NCBI GenBank assembly: GCA_031308135.1
Contig: JAHLJT010009436.1
Coordinates: forward strand, 143,703,608 to 143,767,607
DNA: 64,000 bases
Direction of reading: 5' to 3'
Origin: Acheta domesticus
Lineage: Eukaryota; Arthropoda; Insecta; Orthoptera; Gryllidae
The notes below the pieces were generated by a model. That model was not told the DNA's origin, searched no databases, and saw nothing but the letters and a program-made list of their open reading frames with translations. Made by a program: the position numbers and the translations under genes. This document shows positions 1-12,554 of this stretch, piece after piece; the stretch's first letter is position 1, and each line of letters begins with the position of its first letter.

Positions 1-1000
1 TACAGAATTAAAGTTGAAATGTTGAAATGAACGACTTATTATAGTCTACTATCTGATTGTCATTAACTGAATGAGTTCTCGATCGTTCGACGGGTTATAT
101 TATTGATATTTTTGAGAAACTATACTACGAACTTGGTGACAAAAAGTCTACTTTGCTTACGTCATCATTGCATACCTTTCAAGATACAGATACAAAGATT
201 CATTTCGTTAATGTTATTGCAATAATAACATAAAATGTAATTGGTGTATTTTAAACTGTCACTGCTGTCGTTGTTCCAGTGGCGCTTCAGAGTTCATTTG
301 ATTATGAAATGTAAAATATCCTTCTACGAGAGTTTGTGTGTTAATAAAAGAAAAATTTTGATTTTTTTGAAATTAAGTTCTGAAGGTTTTTATTTACTTG
401 ATTTTACAAAAATATAAGTACATTTTACGAAGAAAAAATCATTCAATATTTAATTCAATAGTATTCGACGCCAAAGAATGTCACAAGAGTTCGGAAAGTA
501 ACCTGACTGTATTTTGGAAGGATTTCACAATATTAGACTTTAAAATGTATGAATGCTTTATTGTGTGGGCCCCTAGCGGCGAATAATGTTTCTAGCTTTG
601 TCCAAAAATAACAGTTGTTCAAGTAATTATATGTGTTAATGATGAAAAACAGTCTAGATGAAAAAAAATTCTGATTGAGAAGCCGTTTCTCTGCGCATGT
701 TCACCAAGATTGAAGAGTAATCATAATCTCATTCCTTTCTGTACAGTAGTATGAAGTTAAGTAATTTAATTAATATTTTTTCCAGTTAAGGCCTTTTTTA
801 GTCCTGGTGTTTTACACTTTTATTATTTTTGTTAGAAGTAGTAAGTGGAAATCAAATAAGCGGATAAAACAGGAAGAGCATTCAGCGATGTCATTTACAA
901 AACTGTCTGCAAAGCAGCTCCTATCTGCAGTGGGAAAATAGAACCATTTTCGAGCCCAGGAATGAGAAGTAAAACCAACACTTAGAATTTGATGGCTTAC
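1..1000. other. Intron sequence 3' of the last visible receptor exon
   Basis: AT-rich sequence without a recognisable gene. By position it is the start of the intron that follows the exon at 1001-1171 on the minus strand. The next exon, expected to encode the rest of S1 and the pore region, is not visible. I see no coding pattern resembling an IR pore or M3 segment here. Confidence 0.5.
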
Positions 1001-1171
1001 ATGGACTCGACGATGGGGAAGGAGAAGAACATGGCGTCGGCGCGTTCTCGGTTCATGACGACGTTGTCGAGGCCCAGGTCGACCGTGCCCGCCGCGACCG
1101 CGCCCAGCAGGTACAGCCACGCCTTCTCCTCGTTTCGCCAGCCCAGCTTCGTGAACGACACCAGCTCGTAG
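1001..1171 (-). CDS. Ionotropic receptor exon 7 (of those visible): end of S1 lobe
   Basis: Internal exon of the IR75-like ionotropic receptor. The acceptor (tttgcag) is at its high-coordinate end and the donor GTAAGC follows position 1001. It starts with one base completing an Asn-Ala-Ser junction with the preceding exon and ends two bases into a codon. The 56 full codons begin YELVSFTKLGW and include W..LLGAVAAGTVDLGLD, then NRERADAMFFSFPIVES. This is the usual IR S1 layout: a Trp-rich strand, a G..aG..D(l/i)G helix, and an Arg about nine residues before a Phe-Pro pair. In glutamate receptors that Arg contacts the ligand alpha-carboxyl; here RADAMFFSFP keeps it. GC-rich third positions contrast sharply with the AT-rich flanks. 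The IR75 assignment is by pattern, not alignment. Confidence 0.82.
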
Positions 1172-1283
1172 CTGCAAACCGCACAAAGCGGCGAATTCAG
1201 AGGAGGGGAGAGTCATGACATGCTTTTGATGGTTTTGGCATGGTTTTCATACAAGGATGGAGAACTTTAAATTTGGCTGTATA

Positions 1284-1286
<3 letters not shown>

Positions 1287-1340
<54 letters not shown>
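1287..1340. repeat. (TA)n microsatellite, left flank of foldback element
   Basis: An uninterrupted TA run directly abuts the CAGGGTGAGT terminus of the element at 1341. A matching run flanks the other end, so the element sits inside a TA repeat. Confidence 0.9.
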
Positions 1341-1343
<3 letters not shown>

Positions 1344-2603
1344 GGTGAGTCACGTAACTTTAGCACTTCCTGTAACTTTTGAACGGTTGAAGATATTGCA
1401 ATGCAGTTTTCACGGAAGTGAATGAGGGAATGGGGCTAATTGATATGTGTATTGATTTCTCTTTTATCACTTTTATTTTACGAGATATTTGAGGTAACTT
1501 TGTTTTTTTTAAATGGGACTATACATATTTTTTCAGTCTATCATGACAAGCATAAAAAGACGAATCCAAAGATATAAATATTGTCATATGTTAGATAAGC
1601 ATTTTTTTGAGTAATTGTGATTTTTTTGCGACTAGTGTTTAACGGATATTTTCATTGTAACTGTCAGCCCCACAAGGTCACGCGGCGCTCCCCCAGCAAA
1701 CGCGGGGTCGGGAAAGGGAAGGGATTTTAGTACTTGAGGATACGAAAAATATTCACAAAACTGTTGCACTTTTTCCTGAACTCTCCTTTCCATCCTGATC
1801 CATTTTCAGATATTTTGTGTTTCTTAGGGATTGAAAATACGGATTTGTCTTAAGTAGTATTTATTGAAATAAGATTATTTCTATCCCTAAGTTATTATTA
1901 TATTCGTATTAACATTGAAATTGTTTGCTCAAAATATACAATATATTTTTGTACAGTTTTAATTATTTATTCTTATTGTGCTTTGTTTCAAGATCCCATT
2001 ACTACGTATCTTATGAAATCCCATTAAATGGAGTTGAAGTTATAAACAATATTATTACAATACAAACTTATGACAAATCCTTATTTTCCATCCTTTAATT
2101 CCTTTAATCAAAGAAAGACGAAAATGTGAAAATGCAGAAGGATGGAAAGCACAGTTCAGGAAAAAACTGCAATGGTTTTGTGAATACTTGGAATACTATG
2201 TTTCGTATTTTCAAATAAGATCCCTCCCCTTTCCTTCCCTTCGCCGGGCGCACGTGTGCTGGTGGAGCGCTGCATGACCTTGTGTGGTGGACTATTCAAA
2301 ACGTCCGTTAAACCCCGGTCGCAAAAATCAAAATTAATCAAAAAAATGCTTATCTAACATATGACAATATGTACATCATTGGATTCGTCTTTTTACGCTC
2401 GTCATGGTGAACTGAAAAAATATGTATAGTTCCATTTGAAAAAACAAAGTTACCTAAAAAATCTCGTAAAATACAAGTGATAAAATAGAAATTAATGCAC
2501 GTATCAATTAGCCCCTTTCCCTCATGCACTTTCGTGAAAACTGCATTGCAATAACTTCAACCGTTCAAAAGTTACAGGAGGTGCTAAAGTTACGTGACTC
2601 ACC

Positions 2604-2606
<3 letters not shown>
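1341..2606. mobile_element. Foldback Tc1/mariner-like non-autonomous element
   Basis: The element starts CAGGGTGAGTCACGTAAC and ends with the reverse complement GTTACGTGACTCACCCTG. The inverted arms run about 350-400 bp (about 1341-1740 and 2215-2606) with scattered mismatches and surround a 450-500 bp AT-rich centre. No transposase is visible. It lies between TA runs, which fits TA-targeted integration as in Tc1/mariner-type elements, although the target duplication cannot be told from the TA repeat itself. Superfamily assignment is inference from the CAGGGTG terminus and the TA target. Confidence 0.8.
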
Positions 2607-2670
<64 letters not shown>

Positions 2671-2674
2671 CACA
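2607..2674. repeat. (TA)n then (CA)n microsatellite, right flank
   Basis: A TA run to about 2660 passes into a short (AC)n run. Together with the left run it brackets the foldback element. Confidence 0.9.
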
Positions 2675-3554
2675 CTTCATCTAAACAATAAGGATAAAAG
2701 TCGCTTGTAATTTTTGAAAGTGACAGACAATATCAATGGGGTCACGACACAATGTAAGTAGTATAACGATTGGCGAATTGAGACATAGAAGTACGTTACG
2801 TAGATGTCGTCATGTTGTTGACGCAAACAGCCATCGCCAATAAATTTACATAACAACTTATTGAAATATGACCTAAGAATCTGATCTTCGCTGTCAGCGT
2901 TGAAATAATTAATGATTGCTTAATGCTAGAGCAACATCAGGGGAACGTGGGGTATATATTATAATTTGCGTGACAATAGAACAAAGGAAAACAGAATTGT
3001 AAATAATGGTTTCCTTATATAACTTAGGAGTGATACACACAAAATCGTGCTTGACAATGACAAATTCCGGTGTGTACCAAAATTATGGAGAATGAGCAGC
3101 CAATTGTAATAAGGAGTGCTTGCAAAGTCACACAAAAAAGTTTTATGAATGCGATATGCACTGACCTACTGCAAAGTACACAAGTTCTCACTGATAAAAA
3201 ATAAGTAAAAATTTTGAAACACTTCATTTGCTTCTCGCTCAGACAATTGTTCTTAAGGACTTGCATAGCGGAGTCATATTCTCATGCACTCGCTACAGTG
3301 CGCTGCCCCCATTTATTGTGTAACAATTCAAAAGTCATTTAAAGTAGAAGCGTGCGCCAGAAAACGGTCCGTTAATGAATGTCAGCCAGGTGCGTTAATG
3401 AATTTCGACCTTTTTAATTCCCAGCTTCCCCAAATAAACAATAAAAATATTCAATAACTCGAATGTGGAATACTGTTAAAATTATTACAAAGAAACATTT
3501 TTTATTTCACAGTTATCATCTAACACTGGATTAGCAACGACTGATTGTGAAAAA

Positions 3555-4800
3555 GAAGAAATGTTAGCGAAAAATTTTGAAAAAACATTTATAACTAACC
3601 TTGTAATCGACACAGATTTCCAATTAGAAGCGGAAGTAAACTTATCAATCCCACGATATTCCTTCCCAACGATAACTAAATTCATAGCTTCGTCCGAGAC
3701 GTATCAAATGGGTAAGGCATTAAAACTAAGACAATCAGCAGGCCATGACTTAATAATAAAATGAAGAAAAAATTACGATGTAATTGCACCATTGCATAAT
3801 TGCACCAACAGCTCTCTTCAATGCCTGTTTACGATTGGATATTATCTAAAGGCCTGGAAAATCGTTGTTATAACTTCAATATGCAAGCCGAATAAAAATC
3901 CACAAGATCCTCTTAGCTGTATTAGTTTGTTACCAACCTTTGCTAAAATATTTGAAAAATATAAATTCCTGTCTAATAAAATGTTTCACATAAGCCAATA
4001 CGCTACCCAATACGCAATTCGGATTTCGTTCCAACCACTACAAGCCATCGACTGTTATGATTAACGGAGTACGTCGCTGAAGAATTCCATAGGCGGATAT
4101 ACACAGCCGCAATTTTTCTCAACATTGGACATGCCTTTGATAAAGTATGGCATGAAGGACTAATGTACAAATTACAAACTTTAGGAAGCCCCGATTACAT
4201 ATAAAATATCATTAAAATCTTCCTGTCAGCATGCATTATTAAAGCCGATGTTCCTGACGAATTCTCACTTACCATAGTATTAGGAGACTATCCAGAACTG
4301 ACCTACTATGCGGATGATGCTTTATGTTTACTGTGAATACAAATATGACCAACGCAAAGATCTCCATTTGGACTTACACGAGTATGTCAAAAGGACAATG
4401 AAATGGAGAATTGCTATAAATCCGACTAAATTTCAACATCAAATATTCTCATTAAGAAAAATACTTCAACCACCACAAATGAAATTTAATTTTACTGCAA
4501 TTCCGAGGCTTCAGAATAATACACCCATAAAATAATCTATGTGTATTACTCGACTAATCATTTCATGGAAAAATCATATTCCAGAAATGACTAACAAAAC
4601 ATATGCAAAAATTAACAAACTTTACCCCGTAATAAACAACAAGTCATCTCTTGGTCTGGACTGCACTTTATCCATCTTTAAAACCACTACACGTTCTTCA
4701 TTAACTTACACCTGTCAAATTTAGAACAATGTAGCAAACATAACAAAAAAATTAGTATCCAAAAGAAATTCTTGATGGCTTGAATATCGCCACGTAGAAT
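3555..4800 (+). pseudogene. Jockey-like non-LTR retrotransposon, reverse transcriptase remnant
   Basis: Several frames in order resemble the reverse transcriptase of Jockey-type LINEs. KLRQSAGHDLI (about 3727-3760) corresponds to the K..SpG.D.I segment. LKAWKIVVITSICKPNKNPQD (about 3846-3910) matches the W..a.v.pi.KP.KdP region, followed by a degenerate S.LPT..KIFEK. NIGHAFDKVWHEGLMYKL (about 4120-4170) is the AFD.vWh.gl motif with the first catalytic Asp. TYYADDALCLL (about 4300-4335) is the YADD box. Stops and frameshifts separate the blocks. No endonuclease domain or 3' tail was identified. In the receptor gene's intron it is antisense to the host transcript. Confidence 0.82.
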
Positions 4801-4825
4801 GAGACATGAAGTAAATTAAACTTAT

Positions 4826-5105
4826 CGGCTATAGCTCAACAGCAACATCGCTGCCTCTGCAGCATTGTTGACGGGGAAGTTCTATGGTTAGAGTCGGACA
4901 GTTACTACGTAGGTAGATCGAATTCAGCGACTGTCTAAAAGAAAATTCTAGCGACCGGCTGTTCTTATCGATAGGTAAGATCATTTTCTGTTTTTTTATC
5001 AATTCCACAGGAATACCGGAGCAGTTCACTAACACACGTGCCACGGACAGCGCACGATGTTTCTTTTCTCTTCCTTGCCCCATTCTCTCCTCTATCTTAA
5101 ACACA
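4826..5105 (+). mobile_element. SINE-B copy (head and central part)
   Basis: The reverse complement of this stretch aligns by eye with 19140-19430, sharing the blocks cggtcgctagaatttt, gaattcgat and gtccgtggcacg. The head has a decayed tRNA-like promoter, with an A-box-like tagctcaacagcaac and a B-box-like ggttagagtc. It ends in an (AC)n stretch against the SINE-A copy that follows. Confidence 0.65.
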
Positions 5106-5122
5106 CACACAAAACTTACAAG

Positions 5123-5358
5123 ACATCACTTGGGCGAGGCGATGAAACGGGCTATTTGAATTTAGCTCAGAGTCTTCGTTTAGGCTTGGGAATCTTTCAC
5201 AAGCAACAAAGATACAACACGGGACAGTCGGCTTTACTTCCCCTTCGAAGGTAGGTGTACGAAGGATTCTTTCGCCCTTAAAATCTACGACTTCGATCGG
5301 GTGTGAACCCTCAGACATGGATACAACAGCCCCAAACGCTAACCGTTGAATCACCGAA
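5123..5358 (-). mobile_element. SINE-A copy, 40 bp from an exon donor
   Basis: Read on the minus strand it begins with a tRNA-like head containing caacggttagcg, then gggttcacacccgatcgaag, aatccttcgtacacctacc and gaaggggaagtaaagccg. The same order occurs in the copy at 57833-58200. The head ends about 40 bp from the 5' splice site of the exon at 5398. The 3' tail of the family is missing here. Confidence 0.75.
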
Positions 5359-5397
5359 GCCACCATGAGTATTGTGTAGAAGTGGTGGGTGGCGCAC

Positions 5398-5561
5398 CTG
5401 GCGTTGAGGGAGCGCGTGAGGTAGTCGAGGACGTCGAGCAGGTCGGTGTCGTCGCCGAAGTCGTCGTCGCTGGTGGCGAGGGCGTCGCGCACGCCGGGCA
5501 GCGCGTTCGTCTGCACGTCGCCGCCAGTCGCGTTCTTGATGCCCACGATCAGCGGCAGCCC
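5398..5561 (-). CDS. Ionotropic receptor exon 6: start of S1 ligand-binding lobe
   Basis: Bounded by acceptor gttgcag and donor GTGCGC. It begins in phase 0 with GLPLIVGIKNAT and ends two bases into a codon after LDYLTRSLNA. Joined to the preceding exon it reads NRTDMQ-GLPL, the position where IRs have the RR.dl.G..L motif that opens S1. Next come an acidic stretch (SDDDFGDDTDLLDVLDYL) and the helix preceding the S1 strand in the next exon. Two sequons are present (NAT, and NAS across the exon 6/7 junction). It is separated from the preceding exon by a 38.8-kb intron, and no further exon is needed between them because phase and motif continue. GC content is far above the flanks. Confidence 0.82.
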
Positions 5562-6418
5562 CTGCAACCACGCCCGAATGCACACTGTCATTGCAGGGCC
5601 TGTGGCGGTGGCCTGCCCCCCAAAAGGCCTAGAGTTTTCGTTTGTTGCCTTATTTTATTCGGCAAAATTAATTTAAATATTTATATACACAAAATAATAT
5701 ATAATATAATAACAAATATTTATTATTTTACCCAAAATCTATAATGGTTCCTTCCAAAATGATCGCCTGGATCCGCCCCTGCCTATAGGTAGGAACAAGA
5801 AAACCCACACTAGCCGCAGCAAACCTCCCGCTGTTCGTAAATTTTAAAATATTCCGATTTTGCTGAGGGTGGCGCCTTTTTCTTTAATTTGAACTAAGAA
5901 ATAAACAAGAAAGTGTATTCGTAATGGGATTTTTGAATACAATATTCATATTCTTTTCCAAATTGATGCGTACATTAAAACTGGCTGAAACGGCCTCGCC
6001 GAATAAGTGATCACCTCAGTGAACGGCTATTTGTTTGTAAAACCAATTGAAGGGCGTAGAGCCGCAGTAACAAGATAAGCCACACTAGCCACAGCGAGCC
6101 TTCTGATTTTTTTAACTATTAATGTCTCGATTTTGGTATGTGTGATTCATCTTGTTGCCCTAAACTCTTCATAAATCCGAACAAAACACGACAGTTGACA
6201 AGCCACTCTTTCACCCAAATCTAGATATTAACATTTATGATTTTGTAGAGACTTGCTATGTCTGGTGTGACTTATTTTGTCACTGACCAATACCCTTCAA
6301 TACCATTAACGAAGGCATTCAATAAAAGCTTCCTTTGTTTGCTGCTACAGAGTAATTCGAACCCTGACATTACATCCTTGTAGTCGCAATACTACACTTT
6401 CGAGAGGAAAGACATGTG

Positions 6419-6662
6419 CTATACATCGTTTTTAATAACGTGGCGGGTCAGGGCCTGTCTTCACGACGGAATATCTCACGGCATTTCGCGTCTTCCTCGG
6501 TCGCATCGCTAGATGCATCTAGTCACATCACACTGCTTGATACGGTCGCGATCATGCGATATCTAGCGGTAATACCGAGAAAGATGCGAAATGCCGTAAG
6601 ATATTCCATCATGAAGACATTGTCGTGCCAACTTATAAAACCCGAATTATAAATATGGATAG
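6419..6662. mobile_element. Hairpin MITE, copy 1
   Basis: Imperfect palindrome with arms ggaatatctcacggcatttc and its complement gaaatgccgtaagatattcc around a centre containing gatacggtcgcgatcatgcg. Terminal bases CTATAC are partly conserved. The copy at 44044-44281 shares the same arms and centre, so this is a family and not a chance hairpin. No coding capacity. Confidence 0.75.
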
Positions 6663-6677
6663 GCGATAACTAGACTA

Positions 6678-6679
6678 TA

Positions 6680-6734
<55 letters not shown>
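6678..6734. repeat. (TG)n-(TA)n microsatellite
   Basis: A short TG run passes into a long TA run immediately after the MITE. Confidence 0.9.
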
Positions 6735-6737
<3 letters not shown>

Positions 6738-6830
6738 TGTTGGAAATTCGTCACAGTCGGGCTCGAACCTACGACTTGCCGGTATGACTGCCAAAAGAAA
6801 ATTCAGGTACCTGTAAAATAAAGGTGGAAT
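6738..6830 (-). repeat. tRNA-like SINE fragment (possible)
   Basis: Read on the minus strand it contains gtcgtaggttcgagcccgac, a good RNA polymerase III B-box context. It resembles the SINE-B head at 51965-52053 (gtcgtaggttcgagtccgga). Only the head region is recognisable. Confidence 0.4.
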
Positions 6831-7339
6831 GTGGGCCCTTATAAAATCAATTGGAGGAGGTCCGGACACTCTCATATGAGATTTGTTCCCATAAAACGAG
6901 CTTGACTGGCTTACAGGGTTTAGTCCAAACCTTGATAAGTGCCCTTAACCCCACCACTGTCCTAATTCCTTCATAATTCTGGCCGCTGATTAGTGACACA
7001 GGAGCGCGTGTAAAGAGGCGCGTATGCGGAGATGCTACCTGGCGGTCATCTTAACAACTAACTACTCTCACAGATACCGTAACGTTAAAATTAAGTGGAC
7101 GCTAATGACCTCGAAGTTAATGCGAACTTAAACAGTAAAAAAACAATGTGAATGCGCGGCATACCGAAACTTCCCCTTCTCTTAGTATTATTACTCACCA
7201 ACTACTCATATATTTTTTTAAAAACTAGTGGCGCTACAACAACACAAAATTTCTCACATATTTCTAAATTTGCAATTTTACAACAAAATAGTGAGTTCAA
7301 CGAAAATGAGACCCGTGCAATTCTCTTAAGTTTCCCTTC

Positions 7340-7760
7340 TTTAATTCATGGAAAAAAAAGTGGAAGAAAAAATTAGGAGCGGTTGTGAGAAAATATTTTT
7401 TTCTATGAATTGTAATAAAATTACGCGAAAAGTACAGGTTTTTCAAAAAACTGTACATGATCTTTATTTAAGAGCTGATTTTTTGGAACTGACTTTGTCT
7501 CAAACAAAAACCATTATCTTCAACTTTTGTAGTTAGTTCACTTTTTGCAATTTCCGAATTATTCATTTCGAATTATTTTTCGGTGAAGAAAACTCCCCGA
7601 AAATGGAACTAACACCATTCTTTACCGTACCTTCTTACATACGAGGAGAAAGTTGAAAGAAAAAAATCGGTGCAGTTCTAGAGAAAAAATTTAAAATTTC
7701 TTATATTTCGCAGAATATTACCTTCAATACTACTCACATTTTCGATTATACATGACCTTA
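7340..7760 (+). repeat. R4 interspersed repeat copy
   Basis: AT-rich non-coding repeat carrying the blocks gagcggttgtgagaaaat, aaaactgtacatgatcttta, agagctgattttttgga and ccgaaaatggaactaacacc. The same blocks recur in the same order at 18540-20235 and 58460-59170. Function unknown. Confidence 0.6.
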
Positions 7761-7844
7761 TTTCAATAATTGTCTTTAAGAAAGAGATTGCATTTCCATT
7801 TGATCACTTGAATTTTAGAAGTACTGAGGTTATTTTGTGTTTTT

Positions 7845-9215
7845 CAAACAAAACTATACATATTACTTTCCCGTATACATGCGTGTATACGGAGTAATAT
7901 ACTATGAATACGGGAAAGTTATGAAATGCTGTGGAAACTCAAGTTCGGCATTCCAATGGAAATACACGTTTCGGGATCCCCTGATATCGAAAAAGGTTTT
8001 TTTGAAAATGTTCGTCTCTCTGTCCTCTGTGAACATCACTAGCCCCTAAACCATACGTAGGAATTTTTTTCAAATTGAAGAAACCTCTGTCGATCTGGCT
8101 CCAGTCGAAGTTTTGAGATTTTGAAAAACTTTCTTCAAAATTTGGGGGAACTTTACGTGATGCTCTCATTTTCAAAAATTTATCAAGAACGGCTCCAATT
8201 TTTTCTTTAAATTCCCTGGAAAGATATAGTAAATTACACTTATTAAGCTGGCGTAGGTCCAATTTTCACGGTTTACTGTGAATTTTCGAAAATTGGAAAA
8301 GTTTAATCTTCTTGCGGCTTTTTCCTCCAACCACAAAATTGAAGATGGAGATTCTTCCTTCAAAAAAATTTGTTCTCCATAGAGAGTTCTTTCGTTAAAG
8401 TCTTGTAGATTTTTTGAAAATTGTAGTAGTTTTCGATCAATATTGCTTGTAATATGTGAAATTTTAAAAAATTACAAAAACCAGATTTTCTAAAAAATAA
8501 TTGCAAATTTATTATTTAAACTTTGGATAGGAATAATGTCTAATGTACTCTGTGAGATGACAAAAAACGCTATATTGCTCTATCCTTTTGTTTTTTCAAA
8601 AATTACAAATTATTACATTAAGGAGTACATGTGCTTTAAATAATATTATATAAAGTTTCTCGAAAATTCAACCGTTTTGTGAGAACTAGATCTAAATTCG
8701 CATTTTCAGAAACGCTCAAACGCCATTTTCTCATAAATGGCTCCGATTTTTTCTTCAAATTTAACGAATATAATTTTTTTAAAAGATTTCTCACACCGTT
8801 AATATGCACATTTCCAGCAATTCGTACACACTACTGTATTTGCGAGTTAATGTACTTTAAATTACTTCTAATGATGTTTTTCTAAAACTCAAAAAAATTT
8901 ATGTGCTTCAAATTTAGAATTTACAGTAGCGCTTAAACGCCATTTTCTTAAAAACGGCTCCAAATTTTTCAAAGAAAATTGCCATTTAGGACGAGATTTT
9001 ACTGTACTTTAATATTCTTAAAATAATAATTCCGTTCTACTATTAGGAAATTGAAAAATTAAGAAAATGTCAAAAAAATGTAATTTTGGCGGCGATAGAT
9101 GGCAACTGGCAAGAGAACGTGGGAAGTCCGAATAGCTAGCTGAGACCAATGGAAATAGAAAACTAATACAGGAAAATCTGAGCCATTATGTAGCACTACT
9201 AGTTTAAAAGTGTCT
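7845..9215 (+). repeat. R3 interspersed repeat, copy 1
   Basis: Starts with an actttcccgtatac palindromic terminus and runs through cctaaaccatacgtagg, cagtcgaagttttgagattt and several cgccattttct(c/t)a.aaa.ggctcc blocks. It ends near gcactactag. The same order is seen at 13227-14544, at 40165-40790, and inverted at 16205-17215. All reading frames are closed, so it is a non-coding mobile repeat of unknown class. Confidence 0.7.
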
Positions 9216-10063
9216 ACTCGTGGTAACAGTGTTATTTTCTGAAGGTCTGCAGTTAGTATATTGTATCTTCTTCAGAGTTTTTACATTGGTCTTGGTAAAG
9301 AGTTCTGTCTTTTATAGCGTCATAAGGGCGCTTTGCCCTGCAATCCGTGCAGTCATCATTGAAGTATTCAAGTACGGCCATGTAGTTTGAAAGTTTCGCA
9401 CATTTCGCATTCTTCATGTCCATGTTTGGTGAAAGAGATTTTTTTGCGCTTTAATTCAGACTTATAAACATTGTAATAAACTTTAATGTCAGAATGGTAA
9501 ATGGCACCTATGGGATATTCACGGCGCGAAACGTTATGGTTGGCATTTGTCGCATTTTTGTTAAGACTGATATTTTTATGGCTTTAAAATTATACGATTT
9601 GAGCATTGTTTCATTTATAGATGACAGCATAATTATGTTCAATGCATAATTCTAGCAGGTTTCTTAGAGAGAATGCAGTGCCTACTTACACTTTAAAAGA
9701 AATGCAGTAAATGACGGTTATGTACTGCGTTTTTAAAAATCGTGCTCTCTTCACTACATTCTTCCTAAGCACACAACCACAATACGATGTAGATGCTGTG
9801 TTTTCAATTAATTTCTATATCGTTCCTGATACGACATTCTAAGCTAAGTAGAAAGAGCTCATTTGTCTGAGTGCAGTGATATTCATATCAGAATATGCAA
9901 TTTTTGCAGATACTGCGTTTTTCTTAGGGCAGATATATAGTGTGTTGCAGCTTAATTCCATATATACTGTATGTTCCAGCTTGATTTTTCAACGCAGGAA
10001 AATTCGGAGAGGAAAATTCGAAGGAGAATTCGCTTCACCTTCAAGAAATTCACATATTTAATG

Positions 10064-10236
10064 AATTCGGCTAGCGATGCCGATTTCGCGGTCGTGGCTT
10101 TTCATTAGAACCACCTCAGCATTCGCCTTGATGACCGGGGAAAACCAGGAAAACCCCGGTCGCCGGCACGGGAATTGAACCCGGGCCTCCCGAATGCGAA
10201 GTCAGCGCGCTAAGCTCTGAGCCACTTCACTCGGTT
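10064..10236 (-). mobile_element. SINE-C copy
   Basis: The minus strand begins at 10236 with a tRNA-derived head: A-box-like gtggctcagagcttagcgcg, then gacttcgcattcgggagg and a B box ggttcaattcc. A body with ggttttcctggttttccccg and aaggcgaatgctg follows. The plus-strand copy at 22826-22985 shares head and body. Confidence 0.82.
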
Positions 10237-10239
10237 TTC

Positions 10240-12550
10240 ATACCGTAGTATAAGTGGGAATGTTATATTATAAGAGTAGAATATTATTATTTCTTACTAT
10301 GAATTTATGCATTTAGGTGAGACATGTAGCTGCTCTCGACTGTTCACCAAGGCTCTTTCTCCACTCTCACGAAGTGGCGCATTCTCAGAATGTATCATAA
10401 TATACTGATTTTTGCGTGACAGTTTATTTTGAATATATATTAAGTCGAAAAATTGAAAAGTACAAAAAAATAAATGAATTAAATAACTGTTAAAAATATG
10501 AGTATAAGAAAACTTATGGGACATCTTGGACCCGAGTGTTTCCTTTGAGTTTCATGGTCCCCAAAGCGATATACTAGCTGCACCCGACTTTCTTTGGGCC
10601 TAGCTTCCGGTCAACAAAGTTTCTGTTGCAATTTCCGAGCTACATACTCTAATGTTCTCAAAACATTTATAATAGGGGCGGAAATTTTTACACTACGTGT
10701 CGACTTACACAGCAATTCTAACAAGGCCGGCGAATTTACCTGTTTTCCTAAAAAACAAAGTTATGCAAAGCTAAAGAAAATATTATTAGCCATATGTAAA
10801 TAAGCATAGGTCAAACTTTGAAATTAATAATCTGATATCAGGTCCATTATTAAGTAATTTGATCAAAATAGAACTGTGTTTTGTAAGACGATCTTGCAAC
10901 GAAGACAATGATTTTTTTGCGTATTTTATTACGGATGGATTCAATAGTTAACAGTTTATTGACAATTAGATGAAAATACTCGTATAATAAATAAAATAAA
11001 TGTAAAATAGATGTAACTGTAAAAATTAATGTAAAATAGTTTTAAACAAATTTTACCAATAAAACACTTTATATTGCATTAAGTTTATTTATGAACAATT
11101 TTTACAGTAAAAACTTAGATACTCGTCAATGGTACGTATAGGAATACGAATCTCGGCAACACTAAAAATAGCTAGTATTAGACCCAATTTACACACATTT
11201 TGCGAAAGATTCCGTGTTTTCAGAACCCACGCTGAACATATGCACATTCGCAGAACTCCGAAATCGCTCATTAAAAGGAAGCGTGTAAAACGGGTCTTAG
11301 AATAACGGACGGGCGTGATACTCGCAGTAATATGCGTGGGACTCTTGTTGATGTTTTGTCGAAGAGAATGTTGTACATTCTCTCAGGCAGGAAGGTCGGA
11401 GCGTCAGCATGACTGCGCACTGCGGTGAGCGAATAGATTATGATAATTTGAGAGGAATGACCGTACGCACTTCTATAAAATAATTTCCTGCGTCCTGCCG
11501 GGTGTTACGTTAAGTTTCTGCAACTGGAACAAGATAGAAACTCAGTATTTTTTGAATATTGTTACTTGTGGTTTAAGACTACCTGGCCAAAACAAATATT
11601 TTTAAAATAGCACCCCCCCCACATTATCAATAAAAAACGAGCGAGTGACTGTGGAATCACAGCATCATATTGTGCTATTGGAACAACATCTGGTGGTACA
11701 TTTAGGTGAGTTTCATAAAGCACAAATTCGGTAGTTTTGAGTAAGTTTGATAGTCATGTTATCCGTGGGTATTAAATTTGAATTTACAAAATTGGAATAG
11801 GCATTAGCAAAATACAACAAGACCAGATAGGTTACCACAATTTTTTTCGGTTGGCCGCTCTCTTGATTTTGTGTGCTGGCCCGGGAAAAATTATAATACT
11901 ATGTATTTCTTTTTCTTTCTCAATTGTAAATTAATTGTTTGCTTATATAATTCTTAGACTAAGTTTTAATTGGATCCGATTTCATTTTAGAAAGATCTTT
12001 AATTTTTGTATTTGAGAAAGAATGAAACTCAAGAAGATAACATTACCGATTTTAAAGTCATATATCGCACGACGTTTAGAAAATAATTGATTGTCATCTT
12101 CAGGCACTGTAAATTAGCAAAGGAACCTATTAAGAATGGGATTGGTACATTTTGCTTATGTTACAACACACTTGTAAAACAAACGAAGAAGAAATGAAGA
12201 AAGTTCTTGAACGTTATCTAGGACATCTGGTTGATTATAAAACTGAATTTTAATGTAATATTCCTGGTTTGTTCTGCTCAAATTTAATATTGTGGATTAT
12301 TTAAAAATAAAGAATAGAATAACTGGGAAATGGATATACTTTTTTCTCAGAACGACTCGAATTTTTTTTCTCCCGCGGATCGATTACCAGACGCTTATTA
12401 ATGGCGAATCTGTCAATTTTTTCAACTCTCTAATGTTTCAAAACTTACAGAAGTTAGAAATAATGCGAGAAAGCATTTGTTGTTGTAGCCCCACTGTTTT
12501 CCCAATAAAATCTGTTCCGAAAAATAGATATTGAACCTTATGAATTAAAT
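10240..12550. other. AT-rich intron sequence, nothing recognised
   Basis: No domain, TIR, tRNA-like head or repeat copy was recognised. The open frames here are short and lack coding-like composition. Confidence 0.5.
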
Positions 12551-12554
12551 CTTT

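Noticed and set aside
812..1216. 134-codon minus-strand frame overlapping the receptor exon
   Set aside because: It reads the exon in the wrong frame (Arg/Gly-rich). The splice-phased frame YELVSFTKLGW is the coding one.
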